A model generated the notes under the pieces. That model worked only from the letters and a program-made list of their open reading frames with translations, made no database searches and had not been told where the DNA came from. From positions 1 to 14,589 of the forward strand of contig CAMGAL010000017.1 of assembly GCA_946007445.1 (NCBI GenBank): a stretch of 14,589 nt of DNA. The letters are read 5' to 3'. Made by a program: the position numbers and the translations under genes. Positions 1-6,482 of this stretch are shown here, piece after piece. This stretch comes from an uncultured Mediterranea sp. Lineage in GTDB: Bacteria; Bacteroidota; Bacteroidia; Bacteroidales; Bacteroidaceae. Every line of letters starts with the position of its first letter. The stretch's first letter is position 1.

Positions 1-326
1 AGCCAGGCGCACTGACGGGTCTGCTGGAAGTCGAGCGCATAGTCCTGGGGTGCGGCCGGCTCGAGGCAGAACACCTCGATGAGGGCTCCCGTCTCCTTGT
101 GAAAGTGGAGGCGGGCCTGGATGACCTTGGTATTGTTGAACACCATCAGCGACCCTGTGGGCAGGTAGGAGGGGAGGGAGGTGAAGATGTCCTCGCTCAC
201 CTCTCCCTGTCGGAACACCAACAGCTTCGACTGGTCGCGCTGGGCTAAGGGGAACTTGGCGATGCGCTCGTCGGGCAAGGGGTAGTTGAACTCACTGATG
301 TGGATGTGCTTGGGCGATTCGTTCAT
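1..326 (-). CDS. queA: S-adenosylmethionine:tRNA ribosyltransferase-isomerase-type protein, 5' part
   Basis: The reverse strand from an ATG at 326 encodes 108 residues and runs off the left edge. The N-terminus contains HISEFNYPLPDERIAKFPL and then RDQSKLL, the usual QueA opening (F-x-Y-x-LP-x-x-RIA-x-x-P...RDxSKLL). The later LMVFNNTKVIQARL matches the QueA 'FNNT(K/R)VIxARL' signature. QueA transfers and isomerises the ribosyl group of SAM onto 7-aminomethyl-7-deazaguanine in tRNA, making epoxyqueuosine. Bacteroidetes often carry a longer, more divergent paralog besides canonical QueA, and this N-terminus may belong to that version, so the exact substrate is less certain than the family. It is a housekeeping chromosomal gene that marks the flank outside the mobile element. 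No promoter is evident between the terminator at 349-383 and the start. Confidence 0.87.
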   Translation of the reverse strand, partial: MNESPKHIHISEFNYPLPDERIAKFPLAQRDQSKLLVFRQGEVSEDIFTSLPSYLPTGSLMVFNNTKVIQARLHFHKETGALIEVFCLEPAAPQDYALDFQQTRQCAW

Positions 327-348
327 GCGGTTGCTTCTTTGATTCAAT

Positions 349-383
349 AAAAAAGCCCCTTCAGGGTATTCCTGAAGAGGCTT
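349..383 (-). terminator. Rho-independent terminator on the minus strand
   Basis: A 13-bp stem with one mismatch pairs 353-365 with 371-383 around the loop GTATT. Read on the minus strand it is followed by TTTTTT (354-349). It begins five bases past the tRNA-like 3' end at 388, the normal layout of a tRNA gene and its terminator, and lies just before queA. It was probably the terminator of the tRNA gene that the element interrupted, and would now stop transcripts from the repressor gene. Confidence 0.8.
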
Positions 384-387
384 GCTG

Positions 388-406
388 TGGGAGGTGCCTG
401 GCGGAA
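388..406 (-). other. Possible tRNA 3'-end fragment; candidate attachment site and left element boundary
   Basis: On the minus strand, positions 406 to 388 read TTCCGCCAGGCACCTCCCA. This could be a T-arm 3' strand (CCGCC), an acceptor 3' strand (AGGCACC) and a discriminator base. The matching 5' acceptor GGTGCCT is absent upstream, and the bases before TTCCGCC do not fit a T-loop, so no complete tRNA is here. A terminator follows immediately. The picture fits a tRNA 3' end displaced by integration of an element lying to the right. It is an inference from a short motif; a chance match or a decayed tRNA is possible. Confidence 0.35.
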
Positions 407-484
407 ACTGCTCGGCACTCATAATAAAAAATCTCTTCAGTCGTCGGTCTTCAATCGGTCTACTTTTTTGTAAATCATTATAAA

Positions 485-838
485 TCAGTGGGGTACGGTG
501 TTGACGCTATTTTGTTCAATAAATTCAAACTCATGGCTCTTGAATAGCATGTCCATCACTTTGTCTCGCTGCTCACGCCGCAGCTTGAACTGCACGATGG
601 TCTCAATCTCCTCGTTCTTCGAATCGTACGGAATGTACTTCTTCGGATAGGTGAAGAGGTCGATTACGTCAACACCGAGGCAATTTGCGATTATCGCAAG
701 TTCGCTTACCTTCAACTCGCGCTTCCCATTCTCCACATTGCTGATGGCGGAGATGTCCACACCGAGTGAATCTGCCAGTACCTTTTGAGAGATACCCTTC
801 TCAAGGCGGATAGTCTTAATGTTCTCTACTACGTTCAT
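485..838 (-). CDS. XRE-family (Cro/CI-like) transcriptional repressor
   Basis: This 117-residue protein has a standard HTH_3 domain over about residues 4-60: an IKTIRLEKGISQ helix, then QKVLADSLGVDISAISNVEN (helix-turn-helix) and a closing LAIIANCLGVDVIDLF. The C-terminal half is charged and helical, with no S24/LexA-type peptidase motif. If it is an immunity repressor, it is not the RecA-cleaved type. ATG at 838 was chosen over an in-frame TTG at 847 because the former begins directly at the HTH domain. A TAAATTTG box at 851-844 (minus) resembles a Bacteroides -7 element and would give a leaderless or nearly leaderless message, but no clear -33 box is seen. The gene diverges from the early operon, the usual place for the lysogeny repressor, and it is the best candidate to bind the palindromes at 895-995 and 5829-5865. 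Confidence 0.88.
   Translation of the reverse strand: MNVVENIKTIRLEKGISQKVLADSLGVDISAISNVENGKRELKVSELAIIANCLGVDVIDLFTYPKKYIPYDSKNEEIETIVQFKLRREQRDKVMDMLFKSHEFEFIEQNSVNTVPH
685..699. promoter_or_regulatory. Perfect operator-like palindrome inside the repressor gene
   Basis: TTGCGA-TTA-TCGCAA is a perfect 6-3-6 inverted repeat of the same form as the one at 5829-5843. It lies in the coding sequence for the LAIIAN segment of the HTH domain, so codon constraint could explain it. An alternative is an internal autoregulatory (roadblock) operator. Confidence 0.4.
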
Positions 839-894
839 AACATACAAATTTAATCGTTAATTTTCTATTTCTATTTATGATTTTTGCCGATGAT

Positions 895-995
895 TTGAGA
901 AAATCACAAATTATATTTGCTTATTTCGCAAGATGCGATTATATTTGCACCGTTGTTGTCGGTGATAATCGCAAACAAAGTTGTGATATCTACAA
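895..995. promoter_or_regulatory. Operator cluster in the divergent early control region
   Basis: Four sites resemble the palindrome TTGYGA-N3-TCRCAA: 895-909 (TTGAGA/TCACAA), 917-931 (TTGCTT/TCGCAA), 960-974 (CGGTGA/TCGCAA, good right half only) and 981-995 (TTGTGA/CTACAA). Start-to-start distances are 22, 43 and 21 bases, or about two or four helical turns, so all sites would face the same side of the helix. The second site lies between the -33 and -7 boxes of the rightward promoter. The likely ligand is the adjacent XRE repressor, possibly in competition with the small HTH protein encoded at 1033. Confidence 0.6.
916..947 (+). promoter_or_regulatory. Early rightward promoter, Bacteroides consensus
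   Basis: TTTG (916-919), 20 bases, then TATATTTG (940-947) match the Bacteroidetes primary sigma factor consensus (TTTG-N19-21-TAnnTTTG) exactly. Transcription should start near 953-955, giving a leader of about 80 bases before the ATG at 1033. A second TATATTTG at 912-919 has no well-spaced -33 box. Confidence 0.75.
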
Positions 996-1032
996 GAATA
1001 ATAGCGTATTGTCTAACTTAATCCGAGTAAAA

Positions 1033-1242
1033 ATGGTATTTACTGACTACATGAACACACTGCCCAACGAGAAGCAGGAGACCATCAAGAGGATATCCGA
1101 GGTGACGATGACCTCCGTCTCTTCGGTCTATCGCTGGATCTCAGGAGAGATTGACCCGCCTGCCATCAAGAAGAATGCCATCGCGGCACTGCTGAAGATG
1201 GATGTGAATGAACTATTCCCTGCGGATCATGGAAAACGTTGA
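1033..1242 (+). CDS. Small HTH DNA-binding protein (Cro/early-regulator-like)
   Basis: A 69-residue protein. The frame is open from 877, but the promoter at 916-947 lies inside that extension, so ATG 1033 is taken as the start; ATG 1051 is a close alternative. A helix-turn-helix is visible at about residues 16-40 (IKRISEVTMTSVSSVYRWISG), followed by helices ending in LLKMDVNELFP, the ending typical of XRE-type proteins. It is the first gene of the rightward early operon and overlaps the next gene by 14 bases. Position and size suggest a Cro-like antagonist of the repressor, or an activator; the sequence does not decide between them. Confidence 0.72.
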   Translation: MVFTDYMNTLPNEKQETIKRISEVTMTSVSSVYRWISGEIDPPAIKKNAIAALLKMDVNELFPADHGKR

Positions 1243-1789
1243 GTTCTACAACACACCGGACGGTGATGTGATGTACAAGATGCAGGGCCGTGAGGTGAGG
1301 GTGCTGCGCGAGAGTGACCGCGATGTGATAAGAGATGTGCTGGCCATCATTCGCGACAGATATCCACAGGCGCATGAGGCACTGATGAAACTCTACTCCG
1401 TGAGCGAGCTGAATCGCGTCTATTTCGAATACCGTGTGGTGCATCGGTTCATCCGCTGTAACTTCGGCGAGTACGACCAGCTGCATCCGGACATCGATGG
1501 ATTGGGCCGATTCTGCATGGAGGAGGTGCGTTGCCCGCTCCGCGGTGAGTGCAAGCACGAGGGCGTGATATGCCGCCCGAAACTCTTCTCCAGGCTGACG
1601 GAGCGTGAACTGGAGGTGATGCGTCTGGTGGTGTGCGACCACCTTACATCGCAAGAGATTGCAGACGAATTGTGTATTTCACCCTGTACCGTGCAGCGCC
1701 ATCGGGACAATATCAAGGCCAAGTTGGGCCTGCGTACGACGGCCGACATGGTGGAGTGGTGGATGAAGAACCACCCGGAAGGAGTATAA
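1229..1789 (+). CDS. LuxR-type HTH transcriptional regulator with cysteine cluster
   Basis: A 186-residue protein. Residues 123 to about 176 form a canonical GerE/LuxR HTH: LTERELEVMRLV, then SQEIADELCISPCTVQRH, then IKAKLGL. Just before it are four cysteines at residues 96, 102, 108 and 115 with His110, a possible metal-binding knuckle. The N-terminal part is helical and matches no sensor domain I recognise (no receiver or autoinducer-binding domain). ATG 1229 overlaps the stop of the preceding gene, suggesting translational coupling; the frame continues 21 bases upstream without a better start. It probably activates later promoters of the element, since it sits in the early operon and has an activator-type HTH. 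That role is inferred from position. Confidence 0.82.
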   Translation: MENVEFYNTPDGDVMYKMQGREVRVLRESDRDVIRDVLAIIRDRYPQAHEALMKLYSVSELNRVYFEYRVVHRFIRCNFGEYDQLHPDIDGLGRFCMEEVRCPLRGECKHEGVICRPKLFSRLTERELEVMRLVVCDHLTSQEIADELCISPCTVQRHRDNIKAKLGLRTTADMVEWWMKNHPEGV

Positions 1790-1800
1790 AACATAAGACT

Positions 1801-2226
1801 ATGATACTGAAGCGGATAATCATTCATTCCCGGTCATTGGACGAGTTTGTCAGGCTCTCCCACATGTATGTATATAAAGTCCGGCTTATCGGTTTCATCG
1901 ACCGACAGAGCGGGATGCTGGCGGAGGTGGAGATAGAATACTCCGATTACTTCGACTTGGATAAACTGATAGACGATCTGAGTAAGTATAGTGTAGAGAG
2001 TCCTGTCGTGGAGAAGATGTACGCCATAGACAAGAGAGTGGCTGGACGAGTGATAGACAAGGTCAGCTTCGAGGCACTTCCCTTCGAGGTTAGAGTGAGT
2101 AAACCCTATACCGTGAATGTGCTGGGCGAAGAGCGCAAGGTGGTGGAGATGAAAATTAGTACGATGTTCCCCCATTTGGCGGATTTGATTGTATTTGGCG
2201 AGGACTATTCCCTCCGTAACGAATAA
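1801..2226 (+). CDS. Conserved-looking protein of unknown function in early operon
   Basis: A 141-residue protein that I do not recognise. It starts at an ATG (context actATG) 11 bases after the LuxR-type gene, with the primase starting 4 bases after its stop. The sequence alternates beta-rich and charged stretches (IIIHSRSLDEFVRL, EVEIEYSDYFDLDKLIDDL, KVVEMKISTMFPHLADLIVFG) and has no transmembrane segment, cysteine cluster or obvious HTH. It looks like a compact alpha/beta domain. The tight spacing suggests a role with the primase in replication or its control, but nothing in the sequence shows this directly. Confidence 0.72.
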   Translation: MILKRIIIHSRSLDEFVRLSHMYVYKVRLIGFIDRQSGMLAEVEIEYSDYFDLDKLIDDLSKYSVESPVVEKMYAIDKRVAGRVIDKVSFEALPFEVRVSKPYTVNVLGEERKVVEMKISTMFPHLADLIVFGEDYSLRNE

Positions 2227-2230
2227 GCGT

Positions 2231-5098
2231 ATGATCGACATCAATGACATATACCGGGCCACGAACCACGGACTGGACATCATCCTATACTACTACCCGC
2301 AGGCAGAGGGGTGTGTGGACAACAAGAAGAAATTCAAGTGCCGCCCTGAAGAGGACGACGCATCTGCTTGCCTGAAACGGTATGACGACTGCTACAAGGT
2401 GACGGACTTCGGAGACAGCGCACGGGCCATGAGCCCCATCGACATCTGCATGAAGGAGGAGCGGGTCAAGTTCGCCGAAGCCATCATCATGCTGGCAGGC
2501 CGGTACAACGTGACGGACGAGCTGCGGCGTGAGGTCAACAAACCAATCTTCGAGAAGCGTCCGGCCACACCCGACGAAGAGGAGGGCAAACGGTGGTTCG
2601 AACTGGCCGAGGAGTTCACTCCTGGACAGCTGGCCGTACTGGGTCCCAAGGTGAAGGCCGAGCACTGCAAGCGGCTGAACTGGCACGCGGCACGCAGCGT
2701 GAGCTACGTCAAGAACCGCGAGGTCATCACCCGCACGGCTACAGAGACCTATCCCATCTTCATCCGTCAATGCGTCATCGACGAGAAGGATCGCAAGAAC
2801 CCCGACGTGACCTGCTTCTATAAGGTCTATGAACCGCTCAACCCTGATAAGAAGTACCGGTTCAGCTACCTGCCCGAGGGGGCCAAGCCCAGGAGCTACA
2901 CCAACGGCCTGGCCGAGCTTCGCAAGGCCTATACTGACCTGAACAACACGTTGGAGCGAGAGTTCCGCAATGACCCCGCCAACGAGAACAAGCCCTATCT
3001 CTACTCCAAGCTCCCGGAGGTGTTCATCTGTTCCGGCGAGCGCGACGCCCTCTGCTGTGCCGCCATGGGCAGGCATCCGGTTTGGTTCAACTCCGAGACC
3101 TACGAGGTGACCCAGCAGGAGATCAATCAGCTGGCCAAGTATGCCGAGGTCATCTACAACATCCCCGACATCGACGAGACCGGCCTCCGACGGGGCAAGG
3201 AGTTGGCCCTGCGCTATCTCGACATCCATACCGTCTGGTTACCAGACTGGCTGCGCAACTACCGAGACCGACGGGGTGGACGGCGCAAGGATCTGCGCGA
3301 TTTCGTCGAGGTGCGCCCTGAGCCACGCGAGTTCGACAACCTGCTGGCCTTGGCTATGCCGGCCAAGTTCTGGACGCAGACCTACGTCAAGAGCCGCGAT
3401 TATTACAAGTATGACATCAACACCTCCTACCTCCACTACTTCCTCACCCTAAATGGATTCTACACCCTGCGAGACGAGACCAGCGACGAGGTACGCTACA
3501 TCCGCAAGCGCGGTTTCGTGGTACAGCGCATCAAGGCGCAAGACATCCGCAACTTCCTCCGCTCCTGGGCGGAGGAGCGGTTCTTGCCCGTGGATATTCG
3601 CAACCTCATTCTCAACTCGCCCCGTACCAACGACACGACACTGGCGCTGCTCAACGAGATAGAACTCAACTTTGAGTCATACACCCCTGACAAGCAGTAT
3701 CTCTACTTCCGCGACTGCGTCTGGCAGGTGTGCCGTGAGGGGGTGAAGGATGTCACCACGCAGCGAGTCAACGACAATTGCGTTTGGCAGGAGAACATCA
3801 TCGACCACCGGGTCAAGCTGCTGCCTCGCATGTTCGACTGGCAGGTTCGCACCACCCTGGATGGAGAGCGTAAGGTCGATCTGGAGGTGACAGACACCCG
3901 TAGCAAGTTCTTCGGATACCTCATCAACACCTCACGCATCTACTGGCGCAAGGAACTGGAGGAGCTGTGGCAGGATCGCGGAGCCGATGAGATGGAGACC
4001 TATCGCAACGCCCACCGCTTCGACATAGCCGGACCCCTGCTCAACGCCGACGAGGTGGCCGAGCAGAAGCAGAACCTGCTGAACAAACTCTTTGCCATCG
4101 GCTATAACCTGCACCGCTACAAGTCGCCCTCACGGGCTTGGGCCATCTTCGCCATGGACAACAAGGTAGGCGACGAGAACGAGTGCAACGGACGAAGCGG
4201 CAAGTCTTTTTTCTTCAACGCATTCCGGTACTTCACCGACATGGTGACACTCTCCGGTCGCAACCCCAAGCTCCTGGACAATCCGCACGTATTCGACCGC
4301 GTGGACAGGCACACCGGCGTGCTCTACATCGACGACTGCTCCAAGTATCTCCCCGTCGAGCAGTTCTACGACGTCATTACCGGAGGCATGACCGTCAACC
4401 CAAAGAACAACCGCTCCTTCTACATCGACTTCGACCACTCGCCCAAACTCTGCTTCTCGACCAACTACGCCCCGCGGGAGTTCAACCAGAGCACGGCTGC
4501 CCGTATGCTATACCTCGTATTCTCGGACTACTACCACGAGAAGACCGAGGAGAATGACTACCACGAGTCGCGCCGCATCTTCGACGACTTCGGACAGAAC
4601 CTCATGACCTCGCCCGACTACACCGAGGATGACTGGTCGGCCGACTTCAATTTCCTGGCGCAGTGCCTCACTTTCTACCTCGACATGACCGCCATCAACC
4701 TCAAGATCCAGCCGCCCATGGGCAACATCCTGCTACGCAAGTACCGTTCCGACATGGGTGACGCGTTCGAGGATTGGGCGTTCGGCTACTTCGCGCAGCA
4801 GGGTGAGAACGTCAACTGCTTCATCCCACGCAAGAAGGCTTACGACGAATTCCTCGACTTCTCCAAGCTCAGCAAGTCATTCTGGACGATGAACCGCTTC
4901 ACCAAGGCGCTGAAGGGGTTTGCCATGTACTGCCCCTACATCAGCGAGTACAATCCCGCGGACCTGGCAGACAGCACAGGCCGCTTGCAGCGCAAGATTG
5001 ACGGAAAGACAGAGGATGTCATCTACATGCGCACCCTCCTGCCGGACGGTACGGCGGCTCCTCCCTCTGAACCGAACGAAGTCAAACTTCCATTCTGA
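2231..5098 (+). CDS. Phage primase-helicase (toprim plus SF3 helicase)
   Basis: A 955-residue replication protein. Residues ~20-85 resemble the core of a primase N-terminal domain (ASACLKRYDDCYKVTDFGD...MSPIDIC) but lack a clear CHC2 zinc motif. A toprim domain follows, with Glu270 in CSGERDALCC and Asp313/Asp315 in NIPDIDETG. The C-terminal part is a superfamily 3 helicase: Walker A NGRSGKS at 653-659 (Lys658), Walker B VLYIDD at 697-702, and motif C-like FSTNY at 742-746. The domain order matches D5-type and plasmid/phage primase-helicases that prime and unwind at the element's own origin. ATG 2231 was chosen over an upstream TTG that overlaps the preceding gene. The repeat array at 5485-5728, about 390 bases downstream, is the natural candidate for its origin. 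Confidence 0.92.
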   Translation: MIDINDIYRATNHGLDIILYYYPQAEGCVDNKKKFKCRPEEDDASACLKRYDDCYKVTDFGDSARAMSPIDICMKEERVKFAEAIIMLAGRYNVTDELRREVNKPIFEKRPATPDEEEGKRWFELAEEFTPGQLAVLGPKVKAEHCKRLNWHAARSVSYVKNREVITRTATETYPIFIRQCVIDEKDRKNPDVTCFYKVYEPLNPDKKYRFSYLPEGAKPRSYTNGLAELRKAYTDLNNTLEREFRNDPANENKPYLYSKLPEVFICSGERDALCCAAMGRHPVWFNSETYEVTQQEINQLAKYAEVIYNIPDIDETGLRRGKELALRYLDIHTVWLPDWLRNYRDRRGGRRKDLRDFVEVRPEPREFDNLLALAMPAKFWTQTYVKSRDYYKYDINTSYLHYFLTLNGFYTLRDETSDEVRYIRKRGFVVQRIKAQDIRNFLRSWAEERFLPVDIRNLILNSPRTNDTTLALLNEIELNFESYTPDKQYLYFRDCVWQVCREGVKDVTTQRVNDNCVWQENIIDHRVKLLPRMFDWQVRTTLDGERKVDLEVTDTRSKFFGYLINTSRIYWRKELEELWQDRGADEMETYRNAHRFDIAGPLLNADEVAEQKQNLLNKLFAIGYNLHRYKSPSRAWAIFAMDNKVGDENECNGRSGKSFFFNAFRYFTDMVTLSGRNPKLLDNPHVFDRVDRHTGVLYIDDCSKYLPVEQFYDVITGGMTVNPKNNRSFYIDFDHSPKLCFSTNYAPREFNQSTAARMLYLVFSDYYHEKTEENDYHESRRIFDDFGQNLMTSPDYTEDDWSADFNFLAQCLTFYLDMTAINLKIQPPMGNILLRKYRSDMGDAFEDWAFGYFAQQGENVNCFIPRKKAYDEFLDFSKLSKSFWTMNRFTKALKGFAMYCPYISEYNPADLADSTGRLQRKIDGKTEDVIYMRTLLPDGTAAPPSEPNEVKLPF

Positions 5099-5103
5099 GC
5101 ACC

Positions 5104-5364
5104 ATGGACGAGAGGCACGACTACATAGTGAACTGGCGGGAGTATCTGCACGGATTGATGGACGACCCCGAGGCGGTGGCCTACATGAATCGCGTGCGCG
5201 ACTTCTTCGAGCTGATGCAACCCGGCCAGAAGGTACGTCTGCAAGCAGCTGCCCCCAAACAGACTTGGCTGTGGGTAGCAACAGGAGCATTCCTCTGCGA
5301 GGGCGACCACGGGAACCGCTACGAACTGGACGACGACTATCTATTCCTCTGTTGCTTCGCCTGA
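5104..5364 (+). CDS. Small protein of unknown function after the primase
   Basis: An 86-residue acidic protein, not recognised. It starts five bases after the primase stop and is the last gene before the early terminator, so it is almost certainly in the early operon. Its N-terminal half is helical and charged (IVNWREYLHGLMDD, AYMNRVRDFFELM); the C-terminal half looks like short beta strands (KVRLQAA, WLWVATGAFLC, YLFLCCF). It could be a small accessory to replication or an antirepressor, but nothing specific supports either. Confidence 0.62.
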   Translation: MDERHDYIVNWREYLHGLMDDPEAVAYMNRVRDFFELMQPGQKVRLQAAAPKQTWLWVATGAFLCEGDHGNRYELDDDYLFLCCFA

Positions 5365-5386
5365 GAGCGAGGCATTTCTGGCACGG

Positions 5387-5426
5387 AAATGGCTGGCAAC
5401 CAAAAGTTGTCAGCCATTTTCTTTTT
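5387..5426 (+). terminator. Rho-independent terminator of the early operon
   Basis: A 14-bp stem pairs 5387-5400 with 5406-5419 (one G-T pair) around the loop CAAAA and is followed by a T-rich tail to 5426. It lies 22 bases past the stop of the last early gene. Confidence 0.88.
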
Positions 5427-5484
5427 CGGGCCGTCCGACGGCATCCGCTTCTCTCTCACTCTTATTCTATTTTCTACTAAAAAA

Positions 5485-5728
5485 GTGTGACTTTGTGACG
5501 GAAGGAGAAAAGGTGTATAAAAATAGTTAATAATCAAAGGGATAACTCCGTCACAATTTTGGTCACAATTGTCACAACTCGCAAAATAAAGTGTGACGGC
5601 GGAGAAAAGTGTGACCGCCGTCACAAAGTCACAGAATCGTTTTCAGGGCTCCGCTCCTTTTTGTGACTTTGCTATATTTTTGTGATTCAGATAGATAGGT
5701 CACACCGGTCACAGAGTCACACGGTCAC
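5485..5728. repeat. GTGAC/GTCAC repeat array, candidate replication origin (iterons)
   Basis: Fourteen exact GTGAC or GTCAC pentamers lie in 244 bases, most extended to GTGTGAC or GTCACA. GTGAC copies start at 5487, 5495, 5593, 5611 and 5663; GTCAC copies at 5550, 5562, 5571, 5620, 5628, 5699, 5708, 5716 and 5724. The last four are tandem at 8-9 base spacing. Inverted pairs occur: TTGTGACGGA (5493-5502) with TCCGTCACAA (5547-5556), and TGTGACGGCGG (5592-5602) with CCGCCGTCACA (5615-5625). The stretch 5506-5546 is very AT-rich, like an unwinding element. No gene is present from 5365 to 5905. Position after the primase suggests iterons of an origin. A multi-site regulatory array is the alternative. 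Confidence 0.65.
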
Positions 5729-5828
5729 ACTTTTTTTGGGCAAAATCAGGCTTACAGAAAAATTCGGTGAATTATTCACGCTTCCAGGCTGTTCAGCGGA
5801 TTTATGCTGTAAAAATTTATAGTTTAAT

Positions 5829-5865
5829 TTGCGAATTTCGCAACCTAATGATGTGATATTCACAA
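5829..5865. promoter_or_regulatory. Paired operator palindromes upstream of the gene at 5906
   Basis: Two 6-3-6 palindromes: TTGCGA-ATT-TCGCAA (5829-5843, perfect) and ATGTGA-TAT-TCACAA (5851-5865, five of six pairs). Their starts are 22 bases apart, the same distance as the first pair in the early control region. The first shares 13 of 15 bases with the site at 917-931. The second covers the -33 position of the promoter at 5852-5881, so bound protein would block it. Confidence 0.65.
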
Positions 5866-5881
5866 ATTATTTCTATATTTG
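5852..5881 (+). promoter_or_regulatory. Promoter for the gene at 5906
   Basis: TATATTTG at 5874-5881 is a perfect Bacteroides -7 box. The best -33 match is TGTG (5852-5855) at an 18-base spacing, so the promoter is weaker than consensus, or activator-dependent, and overlaps an operator palindrome. Confidence 0.55.
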
Positions 5882-5905
5882 CATGATTATCAAAACATTA
5901 AATAC

Positions 5906-6409
5906 ATGGAGAAGGAGAGACCAAGTGTAATAATAGAGCTGGACCCCATGCTGCAGGATTACCTGTACCACGAGTTCGGCAAGACCACCGACGAGGGGGT
6001 CTACATCAACTGCAAGCATGATATCGGACAGTTCATCCAGTCGATGATCACACTCAGCGACCGGCCACCCAAACAGGAGCTGAAGGATTTCCCCATCAGG
6101 ATATACCTGCCGGTGCAACAATGGAACCATCATATCCTACGGGAGAACTTCATCTATATTCCTGGCTGGAAGCAGGACTTCATACGCAAGTATATCGAAG
6201 CGAGCTTCCACCTCAAACAGCGGGAGTTCTTCGTGACGGGGTACGAGAAGGGTTTCACACAGGATATGATCGTCAAGTCGTTCCTCGATGCCTACAACAT
6301 CAAGCATAACCAATGCAATTATGATGCCGTGAAGAAGTACGACTACCGTTGCCGGAAACGTACGGTCCAAGAGGTGCGAAAAGCTATCCAGATGTCCCTG
6401 TTTGATTAA
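5906..6409 (+). CDS. Protein of unknown function, operator-controlled
   Basis: A 167-residue protein, not recognised. ATG 5906 lies about 18 bases after the expected transcription start; an upstream TTG in the same frame overlaps the promoter and was rejected. The C-terminal third is basic and helical (KGFTQDMIVKSFLDAYNIK, YDAVKKYDYRCRKR) and could hold a DNA-binding helix-turn-helix; the N-terminal part is acidic with several aromatic residues. No transmembrane segment or catalytic motif is seen. Two palindromes matching the early-region operators sit in its promoter. It probably belongs to the lytic switch or early-late transition, for example as a late-gene regulator. That is inference from context. 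Confidence 0.68.
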   Translation: MEKERPSVIIELDPMLQDYLYHEFGKTTDEGVYINCKHDIGQFIQSMITLSDRPPKQELKDFPIRIYLPVQQWNHHILRENFIYIPGWKQDFIRKYIEASFHLKQREFFVTGYEKGFTQDMIVKSFLDAYNIKHNQCNYDAVKKYDYRCRKRTVQEVRKAIQMSLFD

Positions 6410-6439
6410 GTTTGTTTAACGGATTAAATTTTAATCAAA
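6401..6439. promoter_or_regulatory. Weak promoter and inverted repeat before the gene at 6483
   Basis: TTTG (6401-6404), 20 bases and TAAATTTT (6425-6432) match the Bacteroides promoter at all but the last base. The same stretch holds the inverted repeat TTTGATTAA (6401-6409) / TTAATCAAA (6431-6439) and an inner palindrome GATTAAA-T-TTTAATC (6422-6436). Either a promoter with an operator or a weak AT-rich hairpin could be meant. Confidence 0.3.
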
Positions 6440-6482
6440 TATCTATGGTTCACGAATTTACGATATAATTTTTTATAGTTTT

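Noticed and set aside
421..460. Second terminator after the repressor gene
   Set aside because: The minus strand has TTTTTT after CTGAAGAGA, but the preceding sequence contains direct repeats (AGACCGA twice) and not a complementary stem.
384..480. Complete tRNA gene on the minus strand
   Set aside because: No 5' acceptor strand, anticodon arm or T-loop can be folded; only a 3'-end-like fragment is present.
877..1032. N-terminal extension of the small HTH protein
   Set aside because: The extension would be translated across the early promoter and operators and is unlike the HTH part. Transcription should start near 953, so the ATG at 1033 is preferred.
2285..3229. 314-residue open frame antisense to the primase
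   Set aside because: It is a shadow of the primase coding strand with low-complexity hydrophobic composition and no promoter or motif.
5485..5728. CRISPR array
   Set aside because: Units are 5-8 bases in both orientations with irregular spacing. There is no long direct repeat with unique spacers and no cas gene.
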